Source of the DNA: Bacillus sp. THAF10
GTDB lineage: Bacteria > Bacillota > Bacilli > Bacillales > Bacillaceae_I
Assembly (NCBI RefSeq): GCF_009363695.1
Contig: NZ_CP045403.1
Coordinates: 3,544,501 to 3,608,500 of the forward strand
Length of the DNA stretch: 64,000 nt
Reading direction: 5' to 3'
Under the pieces are notes generated by a model. The model was not told where the DNA came from, did not search any database, and was given only the letters and a program-made list of their open reading frames with translations. Within the stretch, counting starts at the first letter, position 1; every line of letters starts with the position of its first letter. The position numbers were made by a program, and so were the translations under genes. This document shows positions 26,826 to 34,420 of the stretch, piece by piece.

Positions 26826-27293
26826 TTAAATTTTCCAGCTAGTAACGCCGCCCCTTATCTCATTCATTGATAGAAAGGCTGTCTTTCCTTTATATTTGAT
26901 AAGAATTCTTTGCAGCAGTAATTCTATAAGCTTGCTATCTAAGGTTTCTGGGTAATCAATTTTAAGAAATGCTTTTTTGTGTTGATACCAAACGAAAGAG
27001 GATATATCAAGGTGATAGTGTAAGAGGTCAATGGTTACAGCGATTATTCGTTTTTCCGAGTGAGAACGAAAATGTAATTCTAGAGCTTGATTGTTTTTGG
27101 TAGAAATACAGCGCCACTCTTCATGGTCTAAGGGAGGTTCTTCCTTAAAAAATCCCAACGCATCGTAAAAAGAGAGTCCTTGCTCTTCACTTGAGGATAA
27201 CGATTCCTTTATATAGACGCTATAAATCTCATTTTCCTGTACATTCTTGGACTGACTAGGCTGAAAGTTTACCGAGCTTAACCTATAATCCAC
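26826..27293 (-). CDS. Hypothetical protein
   Basis: 155 residues from GTG 27293, which is 10 nt after GGAGGAG; an earlier GTG at 27302 is only 1 nt from that site. There is no signal peptide or membrane span. The composition is mixed alpha/beta (IIAVTIDLLHYHLDI, KLIELLLQRILIKYKGK). I recognise no family. It lies alone between the VanZ gene and ssbB, on the same strand as both. Confidence 0.6.
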   Translation of the reverse strand: MDYRLSSVNFQPSQSKNVQENEIYSVYIKESLSSSEEQGLSFYDALGFFKEEPPLDHEEWRCISTKNNQALELHFRSHSEKRIIAVTIDLLHYHLDISSFVWYQHKKAFLKIDYPETLDSKLIELLLQRILIKYKGKTAFLSMNEIRGGVTSWKI

Positions 27294-27501
27294 TACTATC
27301 ACACTCCTCCAACAGATGATTTATTGATTACGTGTTGCTTAACTATTAGCAGTAGCAACAAAGTTAGGAAAACCACCCTTAGTTAATAAAAATAATTGAA
27401 AAAGGCCAACCGGTAAGGCTGGCACCAACAAAACTGGAGAACCCACGGGGCAAGGTCTCTATGAAGAAAACAGAGGGCTTATCCTCTAACTGAGAATAAG
27501 C

Positions 27502-27540
27502 AAAAAGAAAAGGCAACTTGTATGGAACAGGCTGCCTTTA
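27502..27540 (-). terminator. Terminator of ssbB
   Basis: AAAGGCA and TGCCTTT with inner pairs CTTGT/ACAGG form a stem, followed on the minus strand by TTTTCTTTTTGC. It lies 60 bp after the ssbB stop codon. Confidence 0.75.
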
Positions 27541-27600
27541 TAAGAAAGGCTAAAGCATATAGGGAGGGGAGCCCATTTGCTTTACTAAAATTTGAGTTAG

Positions 27601-28074
27601 CTACATACCAACTTTTTCAGGCGTTCTTACTTGCTCCACAGGTTGTTCTGCTTGTTCCTGTGGAGGATTTTGTGGTGGTGGTGGAAATTCCTGATTCTCC
27701 GCGGAAGGAGCCTTGACTTCTTTCCCACTTGCAGAAGCATTGGTCTTTGCGTCTCTTTTCTTCTCGAGAAATCGAACATTATCCACGACAATATCTGTCA
27801 CATACACGGTTGTACCGTCCTTGGCCTCAAATCTTCTTGTTTGGATTCTGCCTGTCACTCCAACGAGCTGGCCTTTGCGACAATAATCAGCAGTAGTCTT
27901 TGCGAGATTTCTCCATGCCGTACACGACACAAAATCTGCCTCTATGACGCCCTCTTGATTTTTGTAGTTTCGGTTTACCGCTAAACGAAAGGTGGCAACA
28001 GGAGTACCTTCTCCTGTATAACGAAGCTCCGGATCCTTCACCATTCGACCAACAAGCACCACTTCATTAATCAT
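27601..28074 (-). CDS. ssbB: Single-stranded DNA-binding protein, competence type
   Basis: 157 residues. The OB fold occupies residues 1-105 (NEVVLVGRMVKDPELRYTG, FRLAVNR, DFVSCTAWRNLAKTTADYC, GRIQTRRFEAKDG, VTDIVVDNVRFL). The tail is Pro/Gln-rich and ends RTPEKVGM, lacking the acidic DDDIPF tip that recruits partners in the essential SSB. That and the neighbouring ywpF point to the ssbB (ywpH) paralogue, which protects incoming DNA during transformation. ATG 28074 has GGAGGG 6 nt upstream. A ComK-like box pair lies upstream. Confidence 0.9.
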   Translation of the reverse strand: MINEVVLVGRMVKDPELRYTGEGTPVATFRLAVNRNYKNQEGVIEADFVSCTAWRNLAKTTADYCRKGQLVGVTGRIQTRRFEAKDGTTVYVTDIVVDNVRFLEKKRDAKTNASASGKEVKAPSAENQEFPPPPQNPPQEQAEQPVEQVRTPEKVGM

Positions 28075-28114
28075 TTTTTTCCCTCCTTTTCTACAAATTT
28101 CATGCTACATCGCT

Positions 28115-28217
28115 ATCATAAACCGCCTTCATTCGACACGTAAAATCAGCATCCCATCGTTTTCTAGTAGTTTTTAGTGCTAAAAGATTGTTTTATCTAA
28201 AACAAAAAACCATTTTT
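28115..28217 (-). promoter_or_regulatory. ssbB promoter with ComK-like box pair
   Basis: On the minus strand TTTACG (28139-28144) and TATGAT (28115-28120) are 18 bp apart, a plausible sigma-A promoter 40 bp before ssbB. Upstream are two exact AAAA-N5-TTTT boxes at 28182-28194 and 28205-28217, 10 bp apart, which resemble the ComK binding pattern (usual spacing 8, 18 or 31). A 0A-like ATTCGACA (28131-28138) lies in the promoter spacer. All binding is inferred. Confidence 0.45.
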
Positions 28218-28272
28218 CATCCAGTTCTAACAAACCAACTACAATCTTTCCCTCCATTTGAATTTTTTTATA

Positions 28273-28281
28273 TGCTATAAT
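28273..28281 (+). promoter_or_regulatory. Extended -10 promoter element for ywpF
   Basis: TGCTATAAT is a perfect extended -10 (TGnTATAAT). It lies 49 bp before the ywpF start; the -35 is weak, as usual for this promoter class. Confidence 0.5.
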
Positions 28282-28330
28282 ACAAACTATTAATATACTT
28301 GTGCGAGAATATAACCGTTGGAGGAATAAC

Positions 28331-28759
28331 ATGAAAACATTCAAACTTGTAGCCCTATCCCTTGTACATGGTGAAGAAGTGGAACAGCTGGATTTACAAG
28401 ATGGATTAATCATTAATAGAGAATACGGAAAAGAGAACTGGTTGATAGAAGTTCTATTGCCAAAAGTAGAGCCAGAAAAATTTCAAACGTTTCAGGAAAA
28501 TGGCAAACTCCTTCATGTTCAAGCTACTATTTCCAAACCAACAAACGACCCTGCTTCCTTTGAGGTTGTCATCCGGAATGTTGCAGTATTAGAGGATCGA
28601 ATGAGCATTCTCTTTGAAGGCGAGCTCTTCCGCAAAAATTCCAATTATCACGAAAAGCTATTAGAAAGACTAGTAATGGAAGGGTATTCCGGCGAAGACC
28701 TCGTTCATGCCTTCAAAAACAAAGTAAAAGAAAAGCCTGTGTTAGAAAAAAATAAGTAA
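28331..28759 (+). CDS. ywpF: YwpF-family protein
   Basis: 142 residues. The start MKTFKLVALSLV and the body (INREYGKENWLIEVLLPK, LHVQATISKPTNDPASFEVV, RMSILFEGELF) match the Bacillus YwpF family of unknown function. ywpF and ssbB (ywpH) are near neighbours in B. subtilis as well, so this is conserved gene order. ATG 28331 has TTGGAGG 6 nt upstream; the longer frame from 28301 has none. It ends at a strong terminator. Confidence 0.85.
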   Translation: MKTFKLVALSLVHGEEVEQLDLQDGLIINREYGKENWLIEVLLPKVEPEKFQTFQENGKLLHVQATISKPTNDPASFEVVIRNVAVLEDRMSILFEGELFRKNSNYHEKLLERLVMEGYSGEDLVHAFKNKVKEKPVLEKNK

Positions 28760-28798
28760 GTAAAAAGCCCCGTACGGTTGACTACGGGGCTTTTTACT
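28759..28798. terminator. Bidirectional terminator of ywpF and the acidic protein gene
   Basis: AGTAAAAAGCCCCGTA and TACGGGGCTTTTTACT form a perfect 16-bp stem. Stop codons of both convergent genes fall in or at its edge. Confidence 0.93.
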
Positions 28799-29654
28799 AT
28801 TTGGTCATCGGGGCAGTTTCCGGCATTCTGTTTTGATATAATTCATCACTCATCTTTACGCCAACCTTCCCTAAATGCACTAGCTCTGTACCTGTTTTCT
28901 TTACATAGGTTGGGGAAACTGCCTTTTCATCCATTACCGTGGAAGCCAAATGAGTGCCATCATTACTATACAAATCCAAATGCACTTCCTTGCCTTCCAG
29001 CCAGCCTGGTTGCATTAATTCCTGCTGAGACACCTTTGTTTCATCGCTGTCGTTTACATGTAAATTCGCATCCACCTGAAAGGCCTCCATAAATTCCGTC
29101 CACAGTGTAAAAATCTGATCAACAGAGGTTGGCTCTTCTTTCAATTTCCCCTCAAGTCTAGCTAATTCATCAGCTAATACATCCTTTGGCAGACTTAAAA
29201 TATGCTCAAAGATTTGATGTGCTTCCTTTTCTTTAAAGCCCATGGATACAAAAAAATCCTCTGCCCTTGCTATTTCCTCTTCGTGAGTTAAATAAAAGTC
29301 CACAGCCAATTCCAGGTCCTCAAGAAAAGTATAATCCTGAACTTTTTCTCCCACTTTCGAAAGCAAAATTTCCAGCTCTTCCTTTGTCAACTCGTAGCGT
29401 TCTAACATATCATGCAAATTCTTTTCATTTATCGGAGTTCCTAGCTCTTCTTTCAAATGGGAAATATCTTGAAAGTTCTCTAGCTTCACTTCATAAAAAG
29501 ACAAATAGCGTTGCAAATCCTCTTTCGTCCAACCAATCTCCTTTAAGTAGGCATTCACTTCATCCTCAGATGGTGCAGCATTCCCCTCTATAGGAATAGC
29601 TAAGCATAATGTGAAAACAAGACAACTCACACACATAACCAAACGCTTCATCAT
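28797..29654 (-). CDS. Acidic secreted protein with truncated LPXTA-type sorting signal
   Basis: 285 residues. A signal peptide (LVMCVSCLVFTLCLAIPIEGNAA) is followed by acidic helical segments of the type YLKEIGWTKEDLQRYLSFY and YELTKEELEILLSKVG. This resembles the processed acidic surface protein family, whose members end in an LPXTA sorting signal, a membrane span and basic tail. Here the C-terminus reads RMPETAPMTK and stops: the sortase-like motif is present, but the membrane span and tail are gone. The protein is probably released. B. subtilis has a sortase remnant, ywpE, next to ywpF at the matching place, so this may be a decayed sortase-substrate locus (inference). ATG 29654 has GGGAGG 6 nt upstream. 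Confidence 0.78.
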   Translation of the reverse strand: MMKRLVMCVSCLVFTLCLAIPIEGNAAPSEDEVNAYLKEIGWTKEDLQRYLSFYEVKLENFQDISHLKEELGTPINEKNLHDMLERYELTKEELEILLSKVGEKVQDYTFLEDLELAVDFYLTHEEEIARAEDFFVSMGFKEKEAHQIFEHILSLPKDVLADELARLEGKLKEEPTSVDQIFTLWTEFMEAFQVDANLHVNDSDETKVSQQELMQPGWLEGKEVHLDLYSNDGTHLASTVMDEKAVSPTYVKKTGTELVHLGKVGVKMSDELYQNRMPETAPMTK

Positions 29655-29721
29655 GACAAACCTCCCGTAATTGTTTCACATCACTTTGCTAGTAGGATGT
29701 GCAAGCATGGGAAATATATAC

Positions 29722-29758
29722 AAAAAGCAGCCTTCATTATAAGAAAAGGCTGCTTTTT
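29722..29758 (-). terminator. Intrinsic terminator
   Basis: AAAAAGCAGCCTT and AAGGCTGCTTTTT form a 13-bp stem with T-runs. It lies downstream of the SEC-C gene, past a copy of repeat B. Confidence 0.8.
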
Positions 29759-29796
29759 ATTTTTAAGCTGTGTGATGATACACGTAATGTAATTAT

Positions 29797-29923
29797 CGCT
29801 GCTGTCGTGCTCTTTACTTAGAAAAATTTTTAGTTTATGGCCATTTTTCTTTGTTTAAAGATTGGAAAAAGTCTTAAAGTCGACTTTTTCCTAGTTGATA
29901 GCAACAATCTTTTTGAAAAGAGC
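29797..29923 (+). repeat. Dispersed repeat B, copy 3
   Basis: Begins CGCTGCTGTCGTGCTCTTTA and ends ATAGCAACAATCTTTTTGAAA followed by AGAGC. The internal GGAAAAAGTCTTAAAGTCGA and CTTTTTCCTAGTTGAT blocks match copies 1, 2 and 4. It ends 7 bp before the stop codon of the SEC-C gene. Confidence 0.65.
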
Positions 29924-29929
29924 CTATTC

Positions 29930-30964
29930 TTATGAAGCATTAAATGCTGTTTCAATATCGTCCGCAAACGTCTCCAGGACAGGCTGTAATACCTCTTCAA
30001 GCTTACGATAGGTAGAGGACACACTTCCAGGAGACACCCCAAATTCCTCAGATAGCGCCTTTTGCGTTTCCACTTGTTCCTTCATAAAGTGACTGTCCAA
30101 AAAGTAGATCATCGCTGCTGCATAGTTTTGCGAATTACGTATACTTGGGCTTTCCTTCATGCAATAAATGGACCAAAGCGTTTGGGTAAATTGCAGGAGC
30201 TTTTTTGGATATTTTCGTTTTGCTGACGCCTCTGTTAGGAGCGCCAATACTTGCTCTTGCGCTTCATCTTGAACAGGAAGGTCTTGAACATCCTCTTCCC
30301 TTAATTCAAATTCAATTACTCGACCTGCAAGCTCAGGGAAGGAATTTTTATTCCAATCTCCTTCCATTTCTTGAAGCATTTCCTCTATCCGTATTGCTTC
30401 TAGCGTACCTCGCTCAAAGGTTGACATAAATACCACATTCGCCTGTTGGTATGGCACGAACATTCCAACCACTAACTCGTTCTTCTGCAGTTTATCTTCC
30501 CTACCTATATACGTTACTTTTACTTTATCTTTCGTGAAAAAATCCTCCATCGTGTACATTTCCCCGCGAATGTTCGCTACTTTATAGACGGAAGGAGACG
30601 CCCCTTGCCAGCTTTCTGCCCAATCGCGTAGCTGAGACCGTTGAAACTTTTCTTGATTTGTCGATACATACTCTTCAAAAATCGATTTTTCATTTTTCAG
30701 TTTTACCGTAAAAATGTACCAAAGATGCAGGAGCTCCTGGTATGCTTCTGCCTTCATTTCATCAAAGGAAAACCTGGTTATGTACCTAGAACTGACTTCC
30801 TGAAGCTCCGTTGCATACTTATCATAAGCAAACCGCATAATATCGACCTGCAAGCCCATTAATTCAGACTCTAGTACTTTTTCCAGCATGTTCTCTTTTT
30901 TCTCACAGCATTTCTTGTATTTTCTTCCACTGCCACAAAGACAGGGTTCATTTCTTCCAATCAT
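29930..30964 (-). CDS. SEC-C motif protein, N-terminal zinc motif
   Basis: 344 residues. The SEC-C zinc motif (PCLCGSGRKYKKCCEKK) is at the very N-terminus rather than the usual C-terminus. The remaining protein is helical, with a C-terminal segment (VETQKALSEEFGVSPGSVSSTYRKL) that looks like a helix-turn-helix. SEC-C motifs bind zinc and often mediate contact with SecB-like or other proteins. Function is unknown. ATG 30964 has AAGGTGAT upstream. The stop codon is next to repeat B copy 3. Confidence 0.75.
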   Translation of the reverse strand: MIGRNEPCLCGSGRKYKKCCEKKENMLEKVLESELMGLQVDIMRFAYDKYATELQEVSSRYITRFSFDEMKAEAYQELLHLWYIFTVKLKNEKSIFEEYVSTNQEKFQRSQLRDWAESWQGASPSVYKVANIRGEMYTMEDFFTKDKVKVTYIGREDKLQKNELVVGMFVPYQQANVVFMSTFERGTLEAIRIEEMLQEMEGDWNKNSFPELAGRVIEFELREEDVQDLPVQDEAQEQVLALLTEASAKRKYPKKLLQFTQTLWSIYCMKESPSIRNSQNYAAAMIYFLDSHFMKEQVETQKALSEEFGVSPGSVSSTYRKLEEVLQPVLETFADDIETAFNAS

Positions 30965-31054
30965 TCTATCACCTTGTTTGTAGTTTCATAGTTGATTGTC
31001 ATTTAAGACAACGAGTTTTATTCTAACATACTTCTTGTACCAGTGAGAAAGCCA

Positions 31055-31087
31055 AATAAAAACACCTCTATTAAAAATAGAAGTGTA
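31055..31087 (-). terminator. Terminator of the 48-residue gene
   Basis: ACACTTCTATT and AATAGAGGTGT (minus strand) form a stem followed by TTTTTATTT. It lies 40 bp after the stop codon at 31127, which supports expression of that small gene. Confidence 0.75.
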
Positions 31088-31126
31088 AACTAAGAATCTA
31101 TTATTATATAAAAGACCAATAATGTC

Positions 31127-31273
31127 TTATTTAATCAACATTTGTAGTTTTTCTCTCATTTCATTCACTAACTCCATCATGGAGATATTCTCCCGCTCTA
31201 CCCCTTGCTGGTAAGCATATTGGAGAACTTTAATGATTTCATCCTCGCTATTTATACTATTAAAATCGCTCAT
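31127..31273 (-). CDS. Small helical protein, 48 residues
   Basis: The frame starts ATG at 31273 with AAGGTGGTG about 10 nt upstream and encodes MSDFNSINSEDEIIKVLQYA continuing to MELVNEMREKLQMLIK. It is charged, helical and soluble. It is too short for most gene finders, but has a good ribosome site and its own terminator. I do not recognise the family. It is on the same strand as the SEC-C gene but separated from it by the terminator. Confidence 0.55.
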   Translation of the reverse strand: MSDFNSINSEDEIIKVLQYAYQQGVERENISMMELVNEMREKLQMLIK

Positions 31274-31448
31274 TTCAAAGATTTCACCACCTTAATCCAC
31301 CAAAATATATTACAATTCTACTATTTTATACCAAAAATACAAGCATTTTTTGAAAAAATTCACAATTCACAGGGAAAAATGTCACCAATTCTTCATACTC
31401 TTCCATAGCCACTAACAGAAGGTTTAAAACCTGTTTTTGTGGGTAAAA

Positions 31449-31477
31449 TTGCGTTAAAGTGACAAATTTTATATAGT
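31449..31477 (+). promoter_or_regulatory. Sigma-A-type promoter
   Basis: TTGCGT (31449-31454) and TATAGT (31472-31477) with a 17-bp spacer. The next start codon is 24 bp downstream. Confidence 0.55.
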
Positions 31478-31500
31478 AATGTAGAAAGAAGGTGACTCAT

Positions 31501-31926
31501 TTGAAATTTTTCAAAGGTTTATTCATAACAGCCGTTGTTCTAGGTCTACTTGGCTTTGGCGGTTACTTTATATTTAATAAATTTATCGAAAACAAAGCAG
31601 TTGAGTATGTAGAAAAGGACCTTGCTACGTCCAATGACATAGCAGCTGCGAGGGAATACGTCGATAATTCCCCTGCATTAAAGTCCTATATTGCAGAAGG
31701 GGCAGATGCTGATCTCAGTCAGCTACCTTTCCAAACTCGAGAAGAGGCAACAAGACTTGTGATGCAAAAGCTCACACTTCAAGAAATGCAGCAAATCCAA
31801 GCACAAGCTGCTAATGGTATGACAGATGAGGAGGCTCTTGAACTGATCCAAAAGTTCGAACACAAGCTGAGCGAGGAAGAGCTTCTAGCATTGAAAGCAA
31901 TTATATATCAAGAGTTGTATGGGTAG
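31501..31926 (+). CDS. Membrane-anchored hypothetical protein
   Basis: 141 residues. One N-terminal membrane span (GLFITAVVLGLLGFGGYFIF) is followed by a helical, Gln/Glu/Ala-rich extracytoplasmic domain (REEATRLVMQKLTLQEMQQI, MTDEEALELIQKFEHKLSEE). No family is recognised. The start is TTG 31501 with AAGAAGGTGA 5 nt upstream; an upstream GTG at 31492 is part of that site. A sigma-A promoter just upstream and a terminator downstream show a single-gene unit. Confidence 0.72.
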   Translation: MKFFKGLFITAVVLGLLGFGGYFIFNKFIENKAVEYVEKDLATSNDIAAAREYVDNSPALKSYIAEGADADLSQLPFQTREEATRLVMQKLTLQEMQQIQAQAANGMTDEEALELIQKFEHKLSEEELLALKAIIYQELYG

Positions 31927-31986
31927 GGGAAGCTAAAGGTAGAGGTGCTTTGGTTTTGCAGGTGCAAGCCTGGGACTGTTCTAATC

Positions 31987-32024
31987 AGGGGGAAGGCAGT
32001 TAATTAGTGCCAGCCCCCTTTTTT
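31987..32024 (+). terminator. Terminator of the membrane-anchored gene
   Basis: AGGGGGAAGGC pairs with GCCAGCCCCCT around AGTTAATTAGT, then TTTTTT. It lies 60 bp after the stop codon and directly before the 51-bp repeat array. Confidence 0.7.
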
Positions 32025-32520
32025 CCATTTTTGTCCTTGATGCCCTCACTCAAGACCTCTTTTCTTCCATTCACCCAAATTTTGTCCGATAACCGCTCGC
32101 TCAAGACCTCTTTTTCTCCATTGACCCAAACTTTGTCCGATATCCGCTCGCTCAAGACCTCTTTTTCTCCATTGACCCAAACTTTGTCCGATAACCGCTC
32201 GCTCAAGACCTCTTTTTCTCCATTGACCCAAACTTTGTCCGATAACCGCTCGCTCAAGACCTCTTTTTCTCCATTGACCCAAACTTTGTCCGATAACCGC
32301 TCGCTCAAGACCTCTTTTCTTCCATTCACCCAAACTTTGTCCGATATCCGCTCGCTCAAGACCTCTTTTCCCCTCAAGCGCCCATTTTTGTCCGAAATGA
32401 CCTCACTCAAGACCTCTTTTCCCTTCACACGCCAATTTTTGTCCTTGATGCCCCTGCTCAAGACCTCTTTTCCTTTCAATCGCCAATTTCTGTCCCAACT
32501 CTCCTTACTTAAGACATCCT
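32015..32520. repeat. Tandem array of ten 51-bp units
   Basis: The core CTCAAGACCTCTTTT recurs at 32049, 32100, 32151, 32202, 32253, 32304, 32355, 32406 and 32457, with a diverged unit at 32508: an exact 51-bp period with no insertions or deletions. The middle units are nearly identical; outer units differ by many substitutions. Because 51 is divisible by 3, both strands stay open. The minus frame reads units of the form GEKEVLSERLSDKVWVN, where changes are conservative, but no ATG or ribosome site opens it. It may be a translated repeat, a decayed gene or a structural DNA/RNA array. Confidence 0.85.
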
Positions 32521-32643
32521 AACCGCAGAATGTTTAACCTTTTCCTAAATTCAACATTTAATAATAGGACACTCACCCTCGCCAAAGGGGATAGACATGC
32601 ATATGGTATGGAATGGATAGTAAGTTTAAAGGAGGCATTTTAT

Positions 32644-33177
32644 ATGTCTTTGTATTTTGAATGGAGAAAAAGCTGTGGCTGCAGGGAGGCTTGTAATTGC
32701 GAAACCCTGCCACCCATGCAAGGGAAAGAAAAGTATTTTTTTAATCAGTCTGATGAAATGTTGACCATCCTGCCTGATACACCGACAAGCGCTATCGAAA
32801 TTGAGGTAACCACTCATGTTCCAAATAGCATTGTTAAATTAGATTCCATGTTTGAAACCTTCATCCTTACAGGTTTAGAATCAAACTTTAGCTTTATTGT
32901 TGAGTTTTCCCTACTGCGAAAAACCACCCCCATCACAAGTGAGAGCTTTGCAATGATCAATCAGCTTGGCCAACCGGATTGTGAAAAAACAATCATGAAC
33001 ACAACAAAAATAACCTGGACAGACATCGTTCCTACCCCAGGCACGTATACGTATTTGGTAGAAGTTAATCATATCACGCTTCCAGATCAAAATATTGATA
33101 GTGTCGAGATTCAGGACCGCTCCCTCACTGCCATCACCTTCGCCCCTAATTCTGCCAAAAAACATTCGAATGAATAA
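32644..33177 (+). CDS. Hypothetical Cys-rich-headed protein, possible spore or surface protein
   Basis: 177 residues. The head has clustered Cys residues (CGCREACNCE) and the rest looks like a beta-sandwich (NSIVKLDSMFETFIL, FIVEFSLLRKT, GTYTYLVEVNHITL). The pattern of a short Cys cluster and a beta domain recalls the C1q-like protein at 58867-59415 and other spore surface proteins, but I cannot assign a family. ATG 32644 has AAGGAGG 8 nt upstream; the longer frame from 32530 has no ribosome site. It is followed by a terminator. Confidence 0.68.
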   Translation: MSLYFEWRKSCGCREACNCETLPPMQGKEKYFFNQSDEMLTILPDTPTSAIEIEVTTHVPNSIVKLDSMFETFILTGLESNFSFIVEFSLLRKTTPITSESFAMINQLGQPDCEKTIMNTTKITWTDIVPTPGTYTYLVEVNHITLPDQNIDSVEIQDRSLTAITFAPNSAKKHSNE

Positions 33178-33183
33178 AACAAA

Positions 33184-33220
33184 CAAACCATAATGGTCTA
33201 CAATACCATTGTGGTTTTTT
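33184..33220 (+). terminator. Intrinsic terminator
   Basis: AAACCATAATGGT and ACCATTGTGGTTT form a stem ending in TTTTTT, just after the stop codon at 33177. Confidence 0.82.
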
Positions 33221-33263
33221 ATTGTCCTGCACGCATCTATCATTTGAAAAAATTTCTAGTTTG

Positions 33264-33290
33264 GTTTAGCTTTTTTTCCATAAAGGGTAT
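33264..33290 (+). promoter_or_regulatory. Sigma-B-type promoter of the YflT-domain gene
   Basis: GTTTAG (33264-33269) and GGGTAT (33285-33290), 15 bp apart, match the sigma-B consensus. The start codon is 35 bp further on, and the product has a general stress protein domain, which supports the call. Confidence 0.75.
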
Positions 33291-33324
33291 GTAGGGAGTA
33301 AAGAACGATAGAGGAGGAAAAAGC

Positions 33325-34197
33325 ATGACACTGCAACCGAAAGAAATCATTGGTTCTTATTTGATGGAAGAAGATGCGATGAATAAGGTGAATTGGTTAA
33401 AGGATGAAGGATACACCGCAGATCAAATTTGGGTAATTCGCGACCGCCGTGGCGTGTTGGAGCCTTTAGAGGATGGACCAATCACACGTGATAATAGATG
33501 GAACGATAACGAGCAAGCCTATGATAGTCTGCAGTCTGAAAGCAATTTCGTTTCCCCTGGTAGCCTGCTTAATCCAGAGATGAAAAGTGTGTCAGCTACC
33601 TTAATGGATTTAGGTGTCGGCAAAGAGGATGCCTATCGTTATGAATTTGATGTGAAGGTTGGAAAGATATTGATAGTAGCAGACAAGGTGCCCGGCGAGA
33701 AGCATGAGAAGACTTTTAGCAGACAGGATCGCTATAATGCGGAATACGAGTCAGCAGTGCTAATGGAAGAAAAAGAAGAAGCAAAAATTGAGAGAAACTT
33801 TGAGAAGCCTCCAGAGCCAAAGGTGACATCTGTTAATCGTCCTATGCCAGATGAAAACATTGATTCCTCACTGCCACTTGATGAGCAATTACTCCGCAGT
33901 GACACATTGGGTGATGCCGAGCGTGTCTATATGGAAGAAGAAGTAGGAGCCGTTCGTGGAGAAGCGAGTGCTACAAGAGAAAGCAGATACAATAACGGGA
34001 AAAAGTATGCAGAAAACGCTACCGATACTGATGTGGAAACCGCCCTGCGTTATCACCATGGACAACCCTTTGAAATGACAGAGCCAGAAGAGGAAGATGT
34101 GTATGACAAACGAGTGATGGAAGATGGTTCATTACGAGTTGAGAAAACGGTAACAGACGAAAGCCCTGGTCAGGGGAGAAAGCCTTTTGGAGAATAA
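33325..34197 (+). CDS. General stress protein with N-terminal YflT domain
   Basis: 290 residues. Residues 1-about 115 resemble the heat-induced stress protein YflT/17M domain (EIIGSYLMEEDAMNKVNWLK, GYTADQIWVIRD, VGKILIVADK). The remaining 175 residues are charged and probably unstructured (EEKEEAKIERNFEKPPEP, EEEDVYDKRVMEDGSL). A sigma-B promoter precedes it, consistent with the domain. The biochemical role of the domain is unknown. ATG 33325 has AGAGGAGG 7 nt upstream. It stands alone with its own terminator. Confidence 0.8.
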   Translation: MTLQPKEIIGSYLMEEDAMNKVNWLKDEGYTADQIWVIRDRRGVLEPLEDGPITRDNRWNDNEQAYDSLQSESNFVSPGSLLNPEMKSVSATLMDLGVGKEDAYRYEFDVKVGKILIVADKVPGEKHEKTFSRQDRYNAEYESAVLMEEKEEAKIERNFEKPPEPKVTSVNRPMPDENIDSSLPLDEQLLRSDTLGDAERVYMEEEVGAVRGEASATRESRYNNGKKYAENATDTDVETALRYHHGQPFEMTEPEEEDVYDKRVMEDGSLRVEKTVTDESPGQGRKPFGE

Positions 34198-34203
34198 CAA
34201 ATA

Positions 34204-34250
34204 AGAACTGCCAAGAAAGTTGTAGTTAGCCACTTTCTTGGCAGTTCTTT
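34204..34250 (+). terminator. Terminator of the YflT-domain gene
   Basis: AGAACTGCCAAGAAAGT and ACTTTCTTGGCAGTTCT form a perfect 17-bp stem followed by TTTTTGC. Confidence 0.92.
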
Positions 34251-34339
34251 TTGCATGATGGAGAATATTTTAGAATTTTACAATATAGGAGGACTCCACG
34301 ACTTGGGTTTTCATTTCGGTTGTCTTCCTACATCGACTA

Positions 34340-34380
34340 TGCGGACTTTCACTCTCCGGGTTTCCTTCGGGTTGTCCGCA
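34340..34380. repeat. Hairpin in the spacer after the Gfo/Idh/MocA gene
   Basis: TGCGGAC and GTCCGCA enclose an inner CCGGG/TTCGGG repeat. It lies in the 34251-34420 spacer, which has no gene. It could act as the 3' end of the minus-strand sugar operon, but no T-run follows. Confidence 0.4.
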
Positions 34381-34420
34381 AATGTAAACTATCAGAAGCA
34401 TCCGGCAGTTTTGCCCCATC

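Noticed and set aside
32000..32522. CRISPR array
   Set aside because: The 51-bp units have no unique spacers; the whole unit repeats. No cas genes are nearby.
32007..32522. 171-residue plus-strand protein from the 51-bp array
   Set aside because: No ribosome site, start only at GTG beside a terminator, and substitutions are not conservative in this frame.
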